64,000 nt of DNA. It comes from Micropterix aruncella (lineage: Eukaryota > Arthropoda > Insecta > Lepidoptera > Micropterigidae). Below, one piece after another: positions 22,995 to 34,660 of this stretch. Position 1 is the stretch's first letter. Every line of letters begins with the position of its first letter. Position numbers and translations under genes: made by a program. The notes under the pieces were generated by a model. That model saw only the letters and a program-made list of their open reading frames with translations, was not told the DNA's origin and made no database searches. The stretch is from assembly GCA_944548615.1 (NCBI GenBank), contig OX155980.1, positions 3,281,884-3,345,883 of the forward strand, written 5' to 3'.

Positions 22995-23399
22995 AATAAA
23001 AAAAATAAAAATGTTGTTATCGCTCAATATATAAGTCTGCAATGCTATTAAAGCCTGAAATGGAGGCATGCGGCGGCATATTTTATACGTATATTTGTCT
23101 CTGTCATGTACTTATGTACCTCAGAGAGTTATCTGGGTGTTAAAAAGGGCGCGTGGACTTTATTTTGATTTACAGAACGTTGCCTGCTATATGGTCAGTG
23201 TCCTGCTATTTCTACTTTGGGTCGGTGTACTAAATAATGTAAAATTGGCAATATTAATAATCCGAACGCAGGTCATAAAACATAAGATATTTATCAGACT
23301 TTCAAGCACCCACTCGCAACATTTTGTTAAAAAGATAAAGACGATAAATTACTTTGATAATAAATGGACAATTATGTATTGACGCACTAATGATTTATA

Positions 23400-23830
23400 T
23401 TAGGTCATCCTGGTCAGTAACCTCCTATTCAGTAGCCTCCTCGAGTGAGGGACTACCCCGGTAAGAACTCTCGCGTCCCAGGCCTCGCGGATAATTGATC
23501 ATTTCCCCTGGTGAATTTCCTTCCGGCGCTACCGGTTTACGCACCGTGCGGCGTCAGCCAATCGGTTTGTGCACTCTGACTGACTGACTGACAGACTGAC
23601 TCTACTGAAGGAGTCGGAAGATTATGGAAATAAACTGTTTCCTGAGCAGCGGGGGTGAATGTTGACCTGTCGTCCTCCACTCTCGACATGACTATTCTGC
23701 TACCTGATCCTCAGTTCAGAGCCGGGCAAAAGATGCGATGGTCCGCGATAGATTCAAACTGAATCACCGCTGAATACACGGTAGGTAGAGGACCTTCCCA
23801 GTGCCTCGCTGTAAAGGTATGTGTCCATTC
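23400..23830 (+). mobile_element. Family B repeat, 5' and middle portion
   Basis: Begins with the cagtaacctcctattcagtagcctc subfamily 5' block and runs to ggtaggtagaggacc, then jumps to a few 3' bases (cccagtgcctcgc). A (tgac)n slip at 23577-23600 lengthens the gcactctgactgac block. 22995-23399 before it and 23831-24374 after it hold no recognised feature. Confidence 0.75.
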
Positions 23831-24374
23831 GTGCGCTTTCGTCTTATCTTCGTGCGCTTTCGTCTTCATATTTTAATCAAATAATAACGCCGAGCCGCCC
23901 AGGGCTAGCCGAGAAATGAGCCGCACCCCCAGAGGCGTCTCGGTAAATTAACCCAAACGGTTTCATGAGCCGGCCGATGGAGGGCGGTCATCATTTCAGA
24001 TGAAAACAGGCCTTAGCTATTTGCCGGGGTGACACAACCGATTTTTTTTATACCGATTATTTCCTATGTATAATATCTATATCTACTTACTGCTACTTAC
24101 AATATTTCTATATCTACCTTCCTATAATACATGCCTGCATGTCATAAATTACGTCATCGTTCGATACTAGCGATTCGGATTTAGATTGGTTCCTCCTCCG
24201 TCTAATCAATATCAGTTCCCTTCGCTTGAAGGCATCGTTCCCAATCTAGGCCACGCTGATTGGGCACGTTCAGTAGCCTCGAACACTAGACTAGCTATCT
24301 AAGCGTAGTGGGTGATTTTTTTGATGAAGGAAACACGTATATATATGTATAATGGCTATGTACACACAACTTGC

Positions 24375-24975
24375 GGTGTCAACTACAACGGGCGAGCTCG
24401 TCACCACAGGACGTTTTAACGATTTTCTCGTTCTATCGGCCTGCAGTGAACGTAGAAGACTTTGGACAGAACAAATCCAACGTCCAGCTACGTCGCAACC
24501 CGCAAGAAGCCAACGCCTTACCGCGAGATAGCCAGAGTTACCTGGCGGGCCGACTCTCGCGCCCTTGCTTCCAATTGTGACCAGATTTCTCCGGTCTCTC
24601 GATTGGTTCCGAGTTCGACGTCGCTTGCGCGGTCCTCTCCCTCACGAAGCGGTGAAACGGTGTGAACCGAATCTATCGCGGTCCAAGGCGTCCTTTGCCC
24701 GACTCTGAATCGGGATCGGATGGCCAATGGTCATTTCAAGAGCAGTCGCCGTAAGGTAGACAACTGCCCCCGCTCTATAGGAAACAATACAGTTGCCAGA
24801 CTCCCCCGACTGTTAGTCGGAGAGCACAATCGATTGGCTTGCGCCGCTCGGTGCGCAGACCGTCCAGGAGCGCCAGAGGTTTGATTCCTAGGGGAGACTG
24901 GTTGACCCAGTGTCCTACCCAGGCTCGCACCCCATGCGTGGAGGCCATCGGATGGGTGTTGTACTCCCGGCTATG
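24375..24975 (-). mobile_element. Family B repeat, near full-length reverse copy
   Basis: It starts at the 3' end (gtcaactacaacgggcgagc) and runs through tctctcgattggttccgagt to ggaggccatcggatgggtgtt. The terminal ~80 bp of the 5' end are missing. It is closely similar to the copy at 36265-36924. Confidence 0.85.
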
Positions 24976-25207
24976 TACACACAGTAAAATACCACTTTAA
25001 GTACAAAATGTCTAAAAAGAGGTTATTATATTGTTTTTCTGCTTTTTCCTAAAACTTAGAGCCACAGCGAAAAGTACATGTACCAAATACAAGCTGAGAA
25101 AATTTTCTACAAGTTTGTCAATACTTACAGTTTCCAAATTTTATATATTATAGATATCCGTAAGTATATTAACAAGTACCTAAATATATTAATAAATTAA
25201 TAGTTTT

Positions 25208-25532
25208 AAAAAACACTAAAAACACGCTTTTGGGCTATGATACGATATTCACATACACACGGCTATGATACGATAATCCATCATGGAATGCCAGTGCCTA
25301 TCTTCTGGCTTCATCATCAGACCTTGAAACCTAATCGTGGTCAAAGTTCATTCAAAGACTTTTCAAACAAGGCCAAACACAGCTATGATACGATGTTCCA
25401 TCATGAAGTTCCAGTTCATATCCTTCGACTCCATCATCAGATCAGTTCCACAGTAGGTACCATATTATTGTATTATCATCAGAACTACATACAGCTGCCA
25501 ATTTTCATGACACTACGATCCTTGGAAGATAC
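25208..25532. mobile_element. Family F element, second locus, partial
   Basis: Same left edge (aacactaaaaacacgctttt), about two 120-bp units (one and a half readable as the 40-residue repeat) and the same right body as 19801-19882. Compared with 19229-19965 it lacks about 200 bp between the edge and the units, plus most of the right flank. Confidence 0.75.
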
Positions 25533-25535
25533 TTG

Positions 25536-26240
25536 AGCCTAGACTAATGTACTTTACATTTTCATAATATTAAATGTAAGAAAACATACTTATAATGAAT
25601 TTTATTATATTAAAACTATGAAAATTTCCTATTTTCCACATTATCCAGATGAGATAACATGGGGTATCAGAGGATGATGTCTTGGATAATAATTTAAATC
25701 GCAGTAATGGTAAACATGCATCGCATTTTCGTCCTCGTCTTCTACGCAGTATGTAAACAAGCAGTGTGCTAAATCGCTCCCTTCTAGGACTATCATCGCT
25801 GCTTACCTCGCCTTCTTTTCTGGTCGTCTTCCCTATGTAGTTATAAAAAGTTAATTATTTTAGAGAAACGTCTGAACATCGTATCGTTGCTAAAATAAAT
25901 TTTATAAATAGCTTTAAACTCCTATTCGTCTACTTCGAGTATTATTTACGTTATAATAATATGGGGTATCAGCACCCCCATCACGCCCCGTAGCACATTT
26001 TTTTAAAGACATTGCCACGTCTACCTCAATTCGTATAGAAAAAATACATAAACTTTATAAACTACAATTATTAGCGGCTCCAAAGCAAACAAAAGACTAT
26101 GCAATATAGGTATAATAAAATAATAAAAAGTATATAAAATATAAATATAGTATATAATATAAATATAAATATAGTATATAAAATATAGGTATAATAAAAT
26201 AAATAATATAGCAGAATAATAAAACTTTTAGTAAATAAAA
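25536..26240. other. AT-rich DNA, no recognised gene
   Basis: Two acatggggtatcag / atatggggtatcag words occur near 25660 and 25960. 26100-26200 is an imperfect tandem of aaatataaatatagtatata. Confidence 0.4.
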
Positions 26241-26244
26241 ATGT

Positions 26245-26835
26245 GTTAGTAAATGTAAAAAGAATTTTAACTTGTTGTTTAGGCGATGCGATATATTACC
26301 TATACATGAAAAAATTACGTACTTACTAGCAATGGAGCATTTTAAAAATTCAGAATTTAAAATACCAATACAGTACAATAGGAATGTTAGAGAAAAAGTC
26401 TGTAAAAGATTTGAAGAACCAAGAGCGAACAACTACTATGGTGAAAGGACTTTAAAGTACCTCATTCCAAGAATCTTTAATACTACTGTTGCTGAGGAAG
26501 ACTGTGTAAGCGTGAGCAAACAGATGTTTAAAAAGAGATTAAAAAGCTACCTGTTGGACGTTTATAGTGAAATTAGTGGTCATAAGTAAATTTGTTATAC
26601 GTTTCCATAATTTAAGCTTGTAGTAATACTGGCCTAATTTAAGCCTGTAGTAAGACCAGTAGTAATACTGCTGTGCATTGTTTTTTGTATTATTAATGTA
26701 TTTTTGTATCACAAAATTAGAAGTGTAAGACTAGAATAATAAGAGTTTGTCTCGCCAACAAACTGTATACCAGTTTGGCGAGATTTTAGTATTTAAAAAA
26801 ATGTATTTTTTTCTAAGAAAAAAAAAAAGGTAATA
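26245..26835 (+). pseudogene. Jockey/CR1-type LINE C-terminal tail and 3' UTR
   Basis: The plus-strand frame to 26589 contains DILPIHEKITYLLAMEHFKN, YGERTLKYLIPRIFNT and FKKRLKSYLLDVYSE. This is the LPvxxR / yxxPRixN / FKkxLKxyLL order typical of the last ~100 residues of Jockey/CR1-like reverse transcriptases. Upstream domains are missing (5' truncation). The 3' UTR includes a strong hairpin, tctcgccaa...ttggcgaga, at about 26743-26786. Confidence 0.75.
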
Positions 26836-28551
26836 ATGTCATGCAACCAAAAAAGTTTAAAATTATATAGAAATACCTACTATATAATAAGTTCAGCTCT
26901 GGCCATAAACATCGACCGGGAAGACAACACTGATCTCTTCACATTGGAAACACCCACGGCACAGACACCACCTACGTCCTCGAATCAGGAAAAGTTTTAC
27001 ATCGACAGTACTTCTGATGGCGACTTTTCCTGTGGATCTGACGAAGTGTATATCCCTGAAAGCTCAATTGACGAAATTTCTAATTCTCCCTCTCCTCCTC
27101 CATCGAGGCAACGGGAAGTTGAAATAAATCTAGAACAATCTAATACGTCAGATGGGCCCCAAAATGAACATCCCAATAAAGCGAAAATCAAGTCAAGAAA
27201 AAGAGTTTCCAAACCTGAAACTTGGGAGAAAAATGTACGAAAACTAAAACGAAATACAGGACAAGCCTACACAAATTCATTTGGAAAACAAATTCCAAAT
27301 CGTCGAGTTAAAGGTCAATGTAATGATAAATGTCGAGTAAAGTGCCCAACGAAAATAACACAAGAGCAACAACACCAAATATTTGAATCCTACTGGAAGT
27401 TAGGGGACGTAAACAGACAAAGAGACTATTTAATTAGATGCATGCAGCCAATAGCACCCAAGCATGAATTAAGGAAAAGGACATGCAATTATGCATACTA
27501 CCTAGAAATAAATAGTGCAGTTATAAGGGTTTGCAAGACATTCTTCGTAAATACTTTAAATATTAACAAGGGAGTGGTAAGTACAGCACTGAAAAAGAAG
27601 AACAGCGAGGGATTCGTTAAAAAAGACAAAAGAGGTGGAGACCCAAGATCGGGCAGACCGAGAATAGACGAAGATATCAAAGACTATGTCAGAAAACATA
27701 TCGAGTCTTATCCCGTTATGGAGTCACACTACTGCAGAGCAAGATCGGACCGTAAATATCTACACGGTGATATTAACATAACCGAAATGTACAGGCAGTA
27801 TGCAAAAAAATGTACTGAAAACAATGTGCAGTGTGTTAAGAAACATCTCTACGAAACAATCTTCAATACCGAGTATAATATCTCATTTTATACACCAAAA
27901 AAAGATGCCTGTAGCTTCTGCACAAATTATTCTAATCTAATTGGAGATGAAAAATTCAAAAAACTAGCTGAATATGAGAATCATATTAGGGAAAAAAATC
28001 AAAGTCGCCTAGAGAAGGAGAAAGACATTAAAAACACAAATGACAACACACTAGTCAGCTGCTTCGATCTTCAGGCGGTTCAACCTATACCAGAGGGCAA
28101 CACAAGCGATTTCTTTTATAAGAGGAGGTTATTAAATTATAACTTCACGATCTTTGACATAAAAAATAAAGAAGGATATTGTTATACTTGGCATGAGGCT
28201 GTCGCCCGCCGAGGAGTAAATGAAATTGGGTCATGTATTTTGAAATATTTGAACAGCACAGGGAAGAAAAACTATATCTTTTATTCAGACAACTGTCCTG
28301 GCCAGAATAAAAATAAATTCATCATAGCATTATACCTATATGCCGTACAAGTACTTGATATAGATTCCATAGAACACAAGTTCTTGATTGTCGGTCATAC
28401 ACAAAATGAGGGTGATTCCATGCACGCCCTCATCGAACGAGAAAAAAACAGGGCTCTGAAAGGTGGGCCTCTGTTTGTGCCTCTCGAAACGACCATCGGC
28501 TACCCGATCCCGGGTGAACAGCCGGGCAAAGTATGCCGTGGTCCGCGATAG
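26836..28551 (+). pseudogene. DDE-type transposase-like protein, C-terminus replaced by a family B insertion
   Basis: The longest frame in the window (571 codons). Residues 1-120 are Ser/Pro/acidic-rich and probably include non-native sequence, because the true start is unclear. Residues 162-170 form a Cys cluster (CNDKCRVKC), followed by FESYWKLGD. Residues 355-362 hold KKDACSFC. Then come SCFDLQAVQP (Asp411), FYSDNCPGQNKNKF (Asp485) and GHTQNEGDSMHALIE (520-534), which look like the acidic triad of a DDD/DDE nuclease fold. I know this motif set from uncharacterised, multi-copy insect proteins that behave like DNA-transposon transposases; the exact superfamily (Sola-like is only a guess) I cannot fix. 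From about residue 547 the frame is family B DNA (same bases as 34950-35010), so the native C-terminus is lost. Confidence 0.7.
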
Positions 28552-28856
28552 ATTCGGTATACACCGTTTCACCGCTTCGCAAGGGAGAGGACCGCGCAAG
28601 CGACCTCGAACTCGTAACCAATCGAGAGACTGGAGTAATCTGGTAGCAAATGGAAGTAAGGGCGTGAGTGTAAGCCCGCTGGGTAACACCCCTGGCTATC
28701 TCGCGGTTAAGGCGTTGGCCTCTTACGGGTTTGTGGCGGAGCTAGACGGTGGACTGTTTTTGTCCTCAAGTCTTCTGCGCTCACTCCAGGGAGATAGAAC
28801 GACTAATCGTTAAAACTTCCTGAGGTGACGGGCTCGCCCGCTGTAGTCGACAACCC
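28475..28856 (+). mobile_element. Family B repeat, 3' half, inserted in the transposase frame
   Basis: Starts at gaaacgaccatcggctaccc and runs to the 3' end gctgtagtcgacaac. It is highly similar to 34950-35315. It supplies the last ~25 codons and the stop of the upstream frame. Confidence 0.85.
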
Positions 28857-29544
28857 TAATTGAGATTAGGCAACAAAAAACTCCGTCTCAAAATATGTTT
28901 TAATGATTACTTACATACCTACTAAAAAATGTTTGTTTATTACTAAGATGTATTCATTATTTAAAATTCAATTTATTCATTTAGAATATACAATAATAGC
29001 ATGAATAATCAATTAAAGCTAGTTATCGCATATTAGAATTCGTAAGTTGCTAGTAATATATTGATATTGATATAACACTAATCAAGCAGAAATATTCTTT
29101 TGACAGTATCGTTGACTAAAGTCGGCTTTACACGGCAGACAAATAAAAATAATTTAAAACAAATCAGAACTGATTCCATGTACATGGGTATACATATACA
29201 ATTAATAATTATTTTAAAAATATTATTAGTCATCTTAGGCACTCTATACAAAAATAAACACACAATAGAGAGTATCGAAACGAAATTGGAAGGAAAAAAA
29301 AACAAAAACAACGTATGTAGATGGGCAGGTATGTTCTACATACATATTAAATATTAACTTCATATTACTATATTTTTTGTTGTTGTTGTTGACAAATAAT
29401 GTTTTTTGTTTTTTATAAAATTAAGTTAATGTTATATTATATTAATGTTATTCCAAGTTAAAGTTAATCCCTTTCAAACGCCTTTGTTTCCATCTTTCTT
29501 GTGGAGATACATTTACATTTACATTTTCGTCGTGTCCAATTGAC
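28857..29544. other. AT-rich DNA, no recognised gene
   Basis: Contains (ttg)n near 29385 and (acattt)n near 29510. Small complementary frames at 29078-29357 have no motif. Confidence 0.4.
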
Positions 29545-29945
29545 GGCTAAAGACCGCTTTTGGACGTGTCAAAATAATTGGGTTAGGTAGTAAGTCTCGT
29601 TACTACTCTTTACCGAACATACATAAGTAGTCAAAAATTAACTACTAGATTGTCAAACTATAAATATAAGTAATATAGCAGCCTAATATTTGAAGTAGTT
29701 AGTAATTCGAAAAGATACGTAGTAAAATTATTCATCGTAATATTTAAATTGCCAGTAAAATGTTAAATAATCAAATTAAATCTACGTTATGCATTTTAAA
29801 CTAAAAGTACAGATATAAGACCATATAAAATAATCAGACAATAAGGCTATACTTTTTAAGTAATTTAAATGGGCACAATATTTGAAAAATCATGGCCCTC
29901 AAATACGGCCAGATTATAGAAAGGGTGGCCTATCAGCGATAGGTA
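29545..29945 (-). pseudogene. LINE 3' end, reverse copy of the 5799-6355 family
   Basis: Its reverse complement matches 5940-6355: the coding end (ataggccaccctttctataa, tctggccg) and then the whole 3' UTR to gcggtctttagccgt. A couple of small indels separate the copies. Only the last ~20 codons remain, so this is a strongly 5'-truncated insertion. Confidence 0.85.
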
Positions 29946-30889
29946 GCTGGTTAACGACCTTGAAGCTCATATATATATAAATAGCTGGGGATTTAGTGCA
30001 ACGTTTTGTATGGGAACTCTGCATTTTGTGATTAGTCATACTTGGCACAATTGTTCCTTAGTATGCACATTATACTAAATATCAAGAGACAACAATAGTA
30101 TATTAATAATATATTTTTCCCGAAGAATTCTAGAGCTCGTCGTATAAAAGTATTATAAAACAAAATGAGCTATCACTTCTTCTGATCTTTACGATAAGCA
30201 TCCACGATGTATTTACGATGATTATTTTTTTTTTATTTTTATTATTTTACATTGTTTCGTAGAGTTATTAAAAAAATATTAAAATTTTAACGACGACCGA
30301 AAACCTTCACTTTTCATGTGCAAAATTACTGTATTGCGACATATTTTTTCTACGTATCGTAACTACATATATACATAGATAATAGTTATATGCACGATAG
30401 CCCATCTGTCATGAATATACGGGTCTTTCTTCTCGGTGGCGTCATCGAGGTCTTTGTTCCGAATTCGTGTCTTTGTTTCTTTATTCGTTAGTCGTTCCCC
30501 CCATTTAGAACAAGGTCAGTGTGATCCGAGCCGTTTTGGTAGCGATTCGACGCATACTCTGCGCCGTTAGCCAAGGCCGTACCTAGAATCTAGGTACTCT
30601 CGGAGGGGGGGGGGGGGTTATCAAAATGACAGCACAGTTGCTCGGCTCCGTTGTAACGCTTGATATCGCGATGCCGCCGATACTCTTGCCGCACGCTCGA
30701 TTTGTCCGTTTTTAACGGGGTTATATTTTAAAATCTAAACAAAACACTATATAATAGCAACTTGAAGTAAGAAGAAAAAAAAGACATATAATGATATTCT
30801 TCAACAGCGATAGAAAGTACCAATACAATTAAAAGAGAAATTTAAAGAGATCAATATTCTGACGGTTTATAGTCAGTATATATTCAATA
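29946..30889. other. AT-rich DNA with a poly-G tract
   Basis: 30589-30605 is a palindrome (tacctagaatctaggta) followed by a G run at 30604-30618. The ggccgtacctag wording is reminiscent of hAT ends, but no partner end was found. Confidence 0.4.
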
Positions 30890-31375
30890 AAATAATATAT
30901 GTTCGTAAAAACTTGCACAGGTTCCGTAGGTTGGGTGACATTCACAATAAGAACACCAGGTTCAAAAATAAACTAGCCATTACGGGCTCTAGGTTAGCAA
31001 AAAAGTGTAAATCTTTCATTGGAGACGGTGTTCGCTTTTATAACACTTTGCCTGAGGAACTAACCCTTTTACCAGACACTAAATTTAGAAAAATTGATGA
31101 AGATAATTTGTGCTCTAAAGGCTATTATAAAATTGAAGATTTTTTAAGCGATACATTGGTCTGGTCAAGTCGTTTTTGTGTAACATAGCTATGAAAACCA
31201 TTTGTAAACTGTTATTATTATTATTACTATTACGTAAAGTCATTGATTATATAGTGTAGTAATCAATGGTAAAGCCTACAAGCAAGGCATAAATGTCTAG
31301 AAACATAAGACGTTCGGAAATTACTGTAAGTCTACTTCGAATAAAAATCTATCTATCTATCTATCTATCTATTTT
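30890..31375 (+). pseudogene. LINE C-terminal tail with (ATCT)n 3' end
   Basis: The open frame to 31188 reads HNKNTRFKNKLAITGSRLAK, then FIGDGVRFYNTLPEEL, then KGYYKIEDFLSD. This is the TRxxxxL / gxxfYNxLPeel / YYxxxDFLxD ending of CR1/Jockey-like reverse transcriptases. The 3' UTR carries aataaa and ends in (ATCT)n at 31350-31372. The frame is unbroken but begins mid-protein. Confidence 0.75.
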
Positions 31376-31483
31376 AAATAACTTTAAATTGACAATGAAG
31401 TAATTGACAATAAAAAATATTTTAATTTTAAAAAGCGTGAGGTGTTTCCTATTTTTGTTAACTTTAACTCTATCCTACTTATG

Positions 31484-31640
31484 TATGGATGTTTTTTACT
31501 CTTTCACGCAAAAACTACTGAATGGATTTTGATGAAACTTTACAATAATATAGCTTACACATCAGAATAACACATAGGCTATAATTTATAAATATATAGC
31601 ATGAATTATCTAAAATATGACGATAACTGTCAAGTAAGTA
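31484..31640 (+). mobile_element. Helitron-related fragment
   Basis: The block ctctttcacgcaaaaactac, tgaatggattttgatgaaac, and ataggctataatttata matches the Helitron at 32489-32694 across ~140 bp. The canonical 5' start and CTAG end are not present here. Confidence 0.65.
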
Positions 31641-31731
31641 GGAAAAACATCTAAAAAATTGACATTCGAAAAGTAAATTCTATCCTACTATCCTACTAAT
31701 ATAAAATCGAAGACTATCGCGGTTGTTTGAC

Positions 31732-32487
31732 ATTATAAATAGGATAGAAAACGAAATTTACCGCGTGAAATTTGTAGGACCCGACGTTTCGGTGACGTTG
31801 CAGCCGCCGTTATCTAGGGTAGACTGAAGAGCTGTCAGTCCGTTGTTTTGCGGGTAGGCCGCAAACCGCTGCCGCCACTGCGTAGGTTATAACGGTGTAA
31901 GGAATTTTGAAAATCCGTCTTGCACACAACACTCACTGTATCCTGTTTTACGTCTTTGCGTTTGGCGTTCGGCGGCGGGAACATTTTAAGAAGAGGGTTC
32001 CACGTAGAAGAGAGTTTGTAGCCGTCGTCTCTATTGAAGTTCGGAGTTCTTCTTATTTCAATGGCTTCCCGGATCATGCGAGGAAAGTAGAATTGTTCCT
32101 TGGATAGAACAATGGGATTTTGAAACTGCATCCAGTGGTTACTTCCGCTATCCAATATATGTTCACAGATCGCCGATTTTTCTCGCTGAACGTATTTAAC
32201 AGCTTTGATGTGTTCTGTCAGTCGCGTGGCTATGGGCCGTTTCGTTTGTCCAACGTAGGCTAGACCGCAGCTGCATTCGACTTACTACACACCCGGGGTT
32301 TGCAGTGGTATTAAATCCTTTACAGGCCTCAAAAATCGAGCTATATTTTGGTGGTTTGCGGCCTACCCGCAAAACAACGGACTGACAGCTCTTCAGTCTA
32401 CCCTAAACAACGGCGGCTGCAACGTCACCAAAACGTCGGGTCCTACAAATTTCACGCGGTAAATTCGTTTTCTATCCTATTTATAAT
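31732..32487 (-). mobile_element. Penelope-like element fragment bounded by ~135-bp inverted repeats
   Basis: Arms 31732-31869 and 32353-32487 are near-perfect inverted copies (gtaggacccgacgtttcggt in one, its complement in the other). Between them the minus strand encodes the C-terminal endonuclease of a Penelope-like retroelement. Inverted terminal blocks are known for this group, which often inserts with inverted pseudo-LTR pieces. Polymerase sequence is absent, so most of the element is lost. Confidence 0.75.
31835..32330 (-). pseudogene. GIY-YIG endonuclease of a Penelope-like element
   Basis: Reading leftward from 32330: LIPLQTPGV, two stops (TAG TAA), then VECSCGLAYVGQTKRP. That is GVYxxxCxCGxxYVGQTxR with the GIY tyrosine codon turned into a stop. 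Then come LTEHIKAVKYVQREKSAICE, H-ILDSGSNHW, PRMIREAIEIRRTPNFNRDD and KLSSTWNPLL. These are the GIY-YIG nuclease blocks of Penelope-like elements, with REAIEI carrying the conserved Glu. The last residues read into the left inverted arm. Confidence 0.85.
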
Positions 32488-32488
32488 A

Positions 32489-32694
32489 TCCTACTAATAT
32501 TATAAACGCGAAAGTTTGTATGTATGTATGGATGTTTGTTACTCTTTCACGCAAAAACTACTGAATGGATTTTGATGAAACTTTACAATAATATAACTTA
32601 CACATAGGCTATAATTTATAAAGATATATGGTTTTCTATCATCATTATCACAATTTTCCATCACCACGCGGGTGAAACCGCTGGGCGCAGCTAG
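32489..32694 (+). mobile_element. Short non-autonomous Helitron, 206 bp
   Basis: 5' TCCTACTAATATTATAAACG and a 3' end with hairpin GCGG-gtgaaa-CCGC, then TGGGCGCAG and CTAG. It is flanked by A on the left and T on the right. It directly abuts the Penelope-like inverted arm. Confidence 0.88.
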
Positions 32695-33540
32695 TATTTA
32701 CATAAAGCTACCAACGAAATATTTATAACAATTGATATCAAGCACCCCACGCTGTTTTAAAATATATTTTTTAATCAACCACTTTATTCTCATGTTAAAC
32801 TTATTCAAAATCATTTAACTGTATTGAGTTAGGGTACTTTCTATCGCTGTTGAACAATATATTTATATTTCAAAAATATTGTTTTTTTTTCTTCACATTG
32901 ATTTTTTTGTTCACATTAATGCGTGTTTTTTTTTAAAAACATATTTTTCTTTTTAGTATTATTAGTTTTATTAAATTATATTATTTATAAAGAAGGAAAA
33001 TATTGTACTGTATTTATATGGCAGGTTATATGTCTAACCTGTAAAATAAGCAATCATTTGTTTTTTATTCTGATGCTCCTGGTCATTACATTAGGTCAAA
33101 AGTATCAAATTGTTGCATTGCCATCGGTCCTTAATACCTAGCTAGATGTTCCAAATTTTGAATTCTTGAGACTTTAGGAAGTTAATGAAAATGAACTTAA
33201 AAGATTGCGTTACACATATACATACAGGTCAAGCTTATCCTGATGCCCCTGATCAGGACAGGTCAGAATTATTTTTATTGTATTTTTTATTATTATTTTA
33301 TTTTATTTCTGGAAACACACAGTGCATACAATTGACATACGTGTGCATAAACATAATGTAGAAAAAAAGAAAAACATTACGCCGATAATCGCTTCCTACG
33401 AAAGTAACAGATTTCCGCATATTACACATTTGGATTTCAGCATATTACACTTAAAAATTAATTGTAATTAAACTAAGTTCATATTAAATATAAAATTAAT
33501 ATAGAAAACCAATGGGAGAGGTAGGGAATTGGAAGTGATT
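32695..33540. other. AT-rich DNA, no recognised gene
   Basis: Two phrases ctg(a)tgc(t/c)cctg(g/a)tca occur at 33071 and 33239, the only internal repetition noted. Confidence 0.4.
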
Positions 33541-33983
33541 ATGAAGAAGGAGTTAGATGATGGTATGTGTATATGTATAGAGATATAAATAAAGATATAG
33601 ATAGGTCGTATAGTGGATATATAGATACAGATATTTATTGATGTTTATAGATATTTATAGATGTATAATAAATATTTATAGATATTTATAAATATTTGTA
33701 GTAGCTACTGATATGTTGCATGAAAAGTATATAACTAAGTAAGATAGGCATTAACAAGCTCGTTAGGTGCAATTGATTTAAATAATTCTTTAACGAACGT
33801 CGGATGGTTGAGGTTGAAAATGTCGATGGTGGAGAAACGAGAGTCGTACGTGTACATCAGCCTATAAGCGATGGAATTTTTCCCGTAGTTGGTATTGGCA
33901 CGAGAGACCTCAAACGTGCGTGAATTGCGAATTAATCGCCGAGAAACGAAAAAACGCAAGTTTTCAACAAGGTATGGACTATT
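33540..33983 (-). pseudogene. LINE C-terminal tail followed by TATAGA-type simple repeats
   Basis: The minus-strand frame 33959-33735 contains FEVSRANTNYGKNSIAYRLM and DIFNLNHPTFVKELF, the YGKNSxxYR / DiFxxxxxxFxKxLF ending of a Jockey-like reverse transcriptase. Downstream (33540-33700) is an imperfect array of tatagatatttatagat, the probable tail region. Confidence 0.7.
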
Positions 33984-34159
33984 ATGAAATTATTGCATTG
34001 TCATCGGTCTTCAAATTATACAGACGTCAGAAAGTTAGTGAAAATTCACTTGAAGAATTCCGTTACTTATCAAGCGCATATAAAGCGTTATCAAAATGAA
34101 CGGAGGAGAAATACTACGGCCATGGATTATAAAAAGCGTATAGATTGCTCAATGTCATA

Positions 34160-34660
34160 CTACAATTTGGCGATCATCGTCAATGGCGAATACATCACTC
34201 ATCTCCGATTCACCGATGATATAGGTATCATGACTGAATCGTTGGACGCCCTTGGCACAATGCGGGCGCGGCATATACAGCAACGGAATAGGCAAAGAAA
34301 GCTGTGTGATGCTGAGGTATACACAGAGTATTCTTTAACTGAGACCGTAATGGCACCCAGTGGGAAGATAACGCCCGGAATTTGGATTTTAGATACTGCG
34401 GAATAAGTGGATTATTGCGTATTTTCACTACCGATGAAGTAACATAAAACACTACTTCCAGTTAAAGCGATAATAACAGGGGCGCACCAGGGTTAGGTGT
34501 TAAACTCCCCCTCACCCCATACCGTTTCCCAACAGGTTGGTTTAAAAATGAACATGGGTAAGACAAAAATCATGTCAAACCCCCATTTCGCACCCTATAC
34601 CGGCACACATTGGGAACGATATTATTGAAGCTGTCGACCATTATGTTTATTTGAAGTTAA
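34160..34660 (+). pseudogene. RTE-type reverse transcriptase fragment, split by a ~275 bp insertion
   Basis: 34160-34255 encodes IIVNGEYITHLRFTDDIGIM, the polymerase active-site block (normally FADD; here FTDD), ending ESLDALGTM. After foreign DNA the same protein resumes at about 34530 with GLKMNMGKTKIMSNP, and at 34620, after a frame change, IIEAVDHYVYL. These three blocks are consecutive in RTE/BovB-type polymerases. Family B starts right after VYL at about 34660. Disrupted and non-functional. Confidence 0.75.
34258..34455 (-). pseudogene. CR1/L2-like LINE C-terminal scrap inside the RTE fragment
   Basis: Minus-strand frame with PQYLKSKFRALSSHWVPLRS, then HHTAFFAYSVAVYAA. It resembles the frame at 61709-61990 block for block (PSYL-KF, LRS, H-S-FTYSFTVHAA). 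The ending is lost. Confidence 0.65.
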
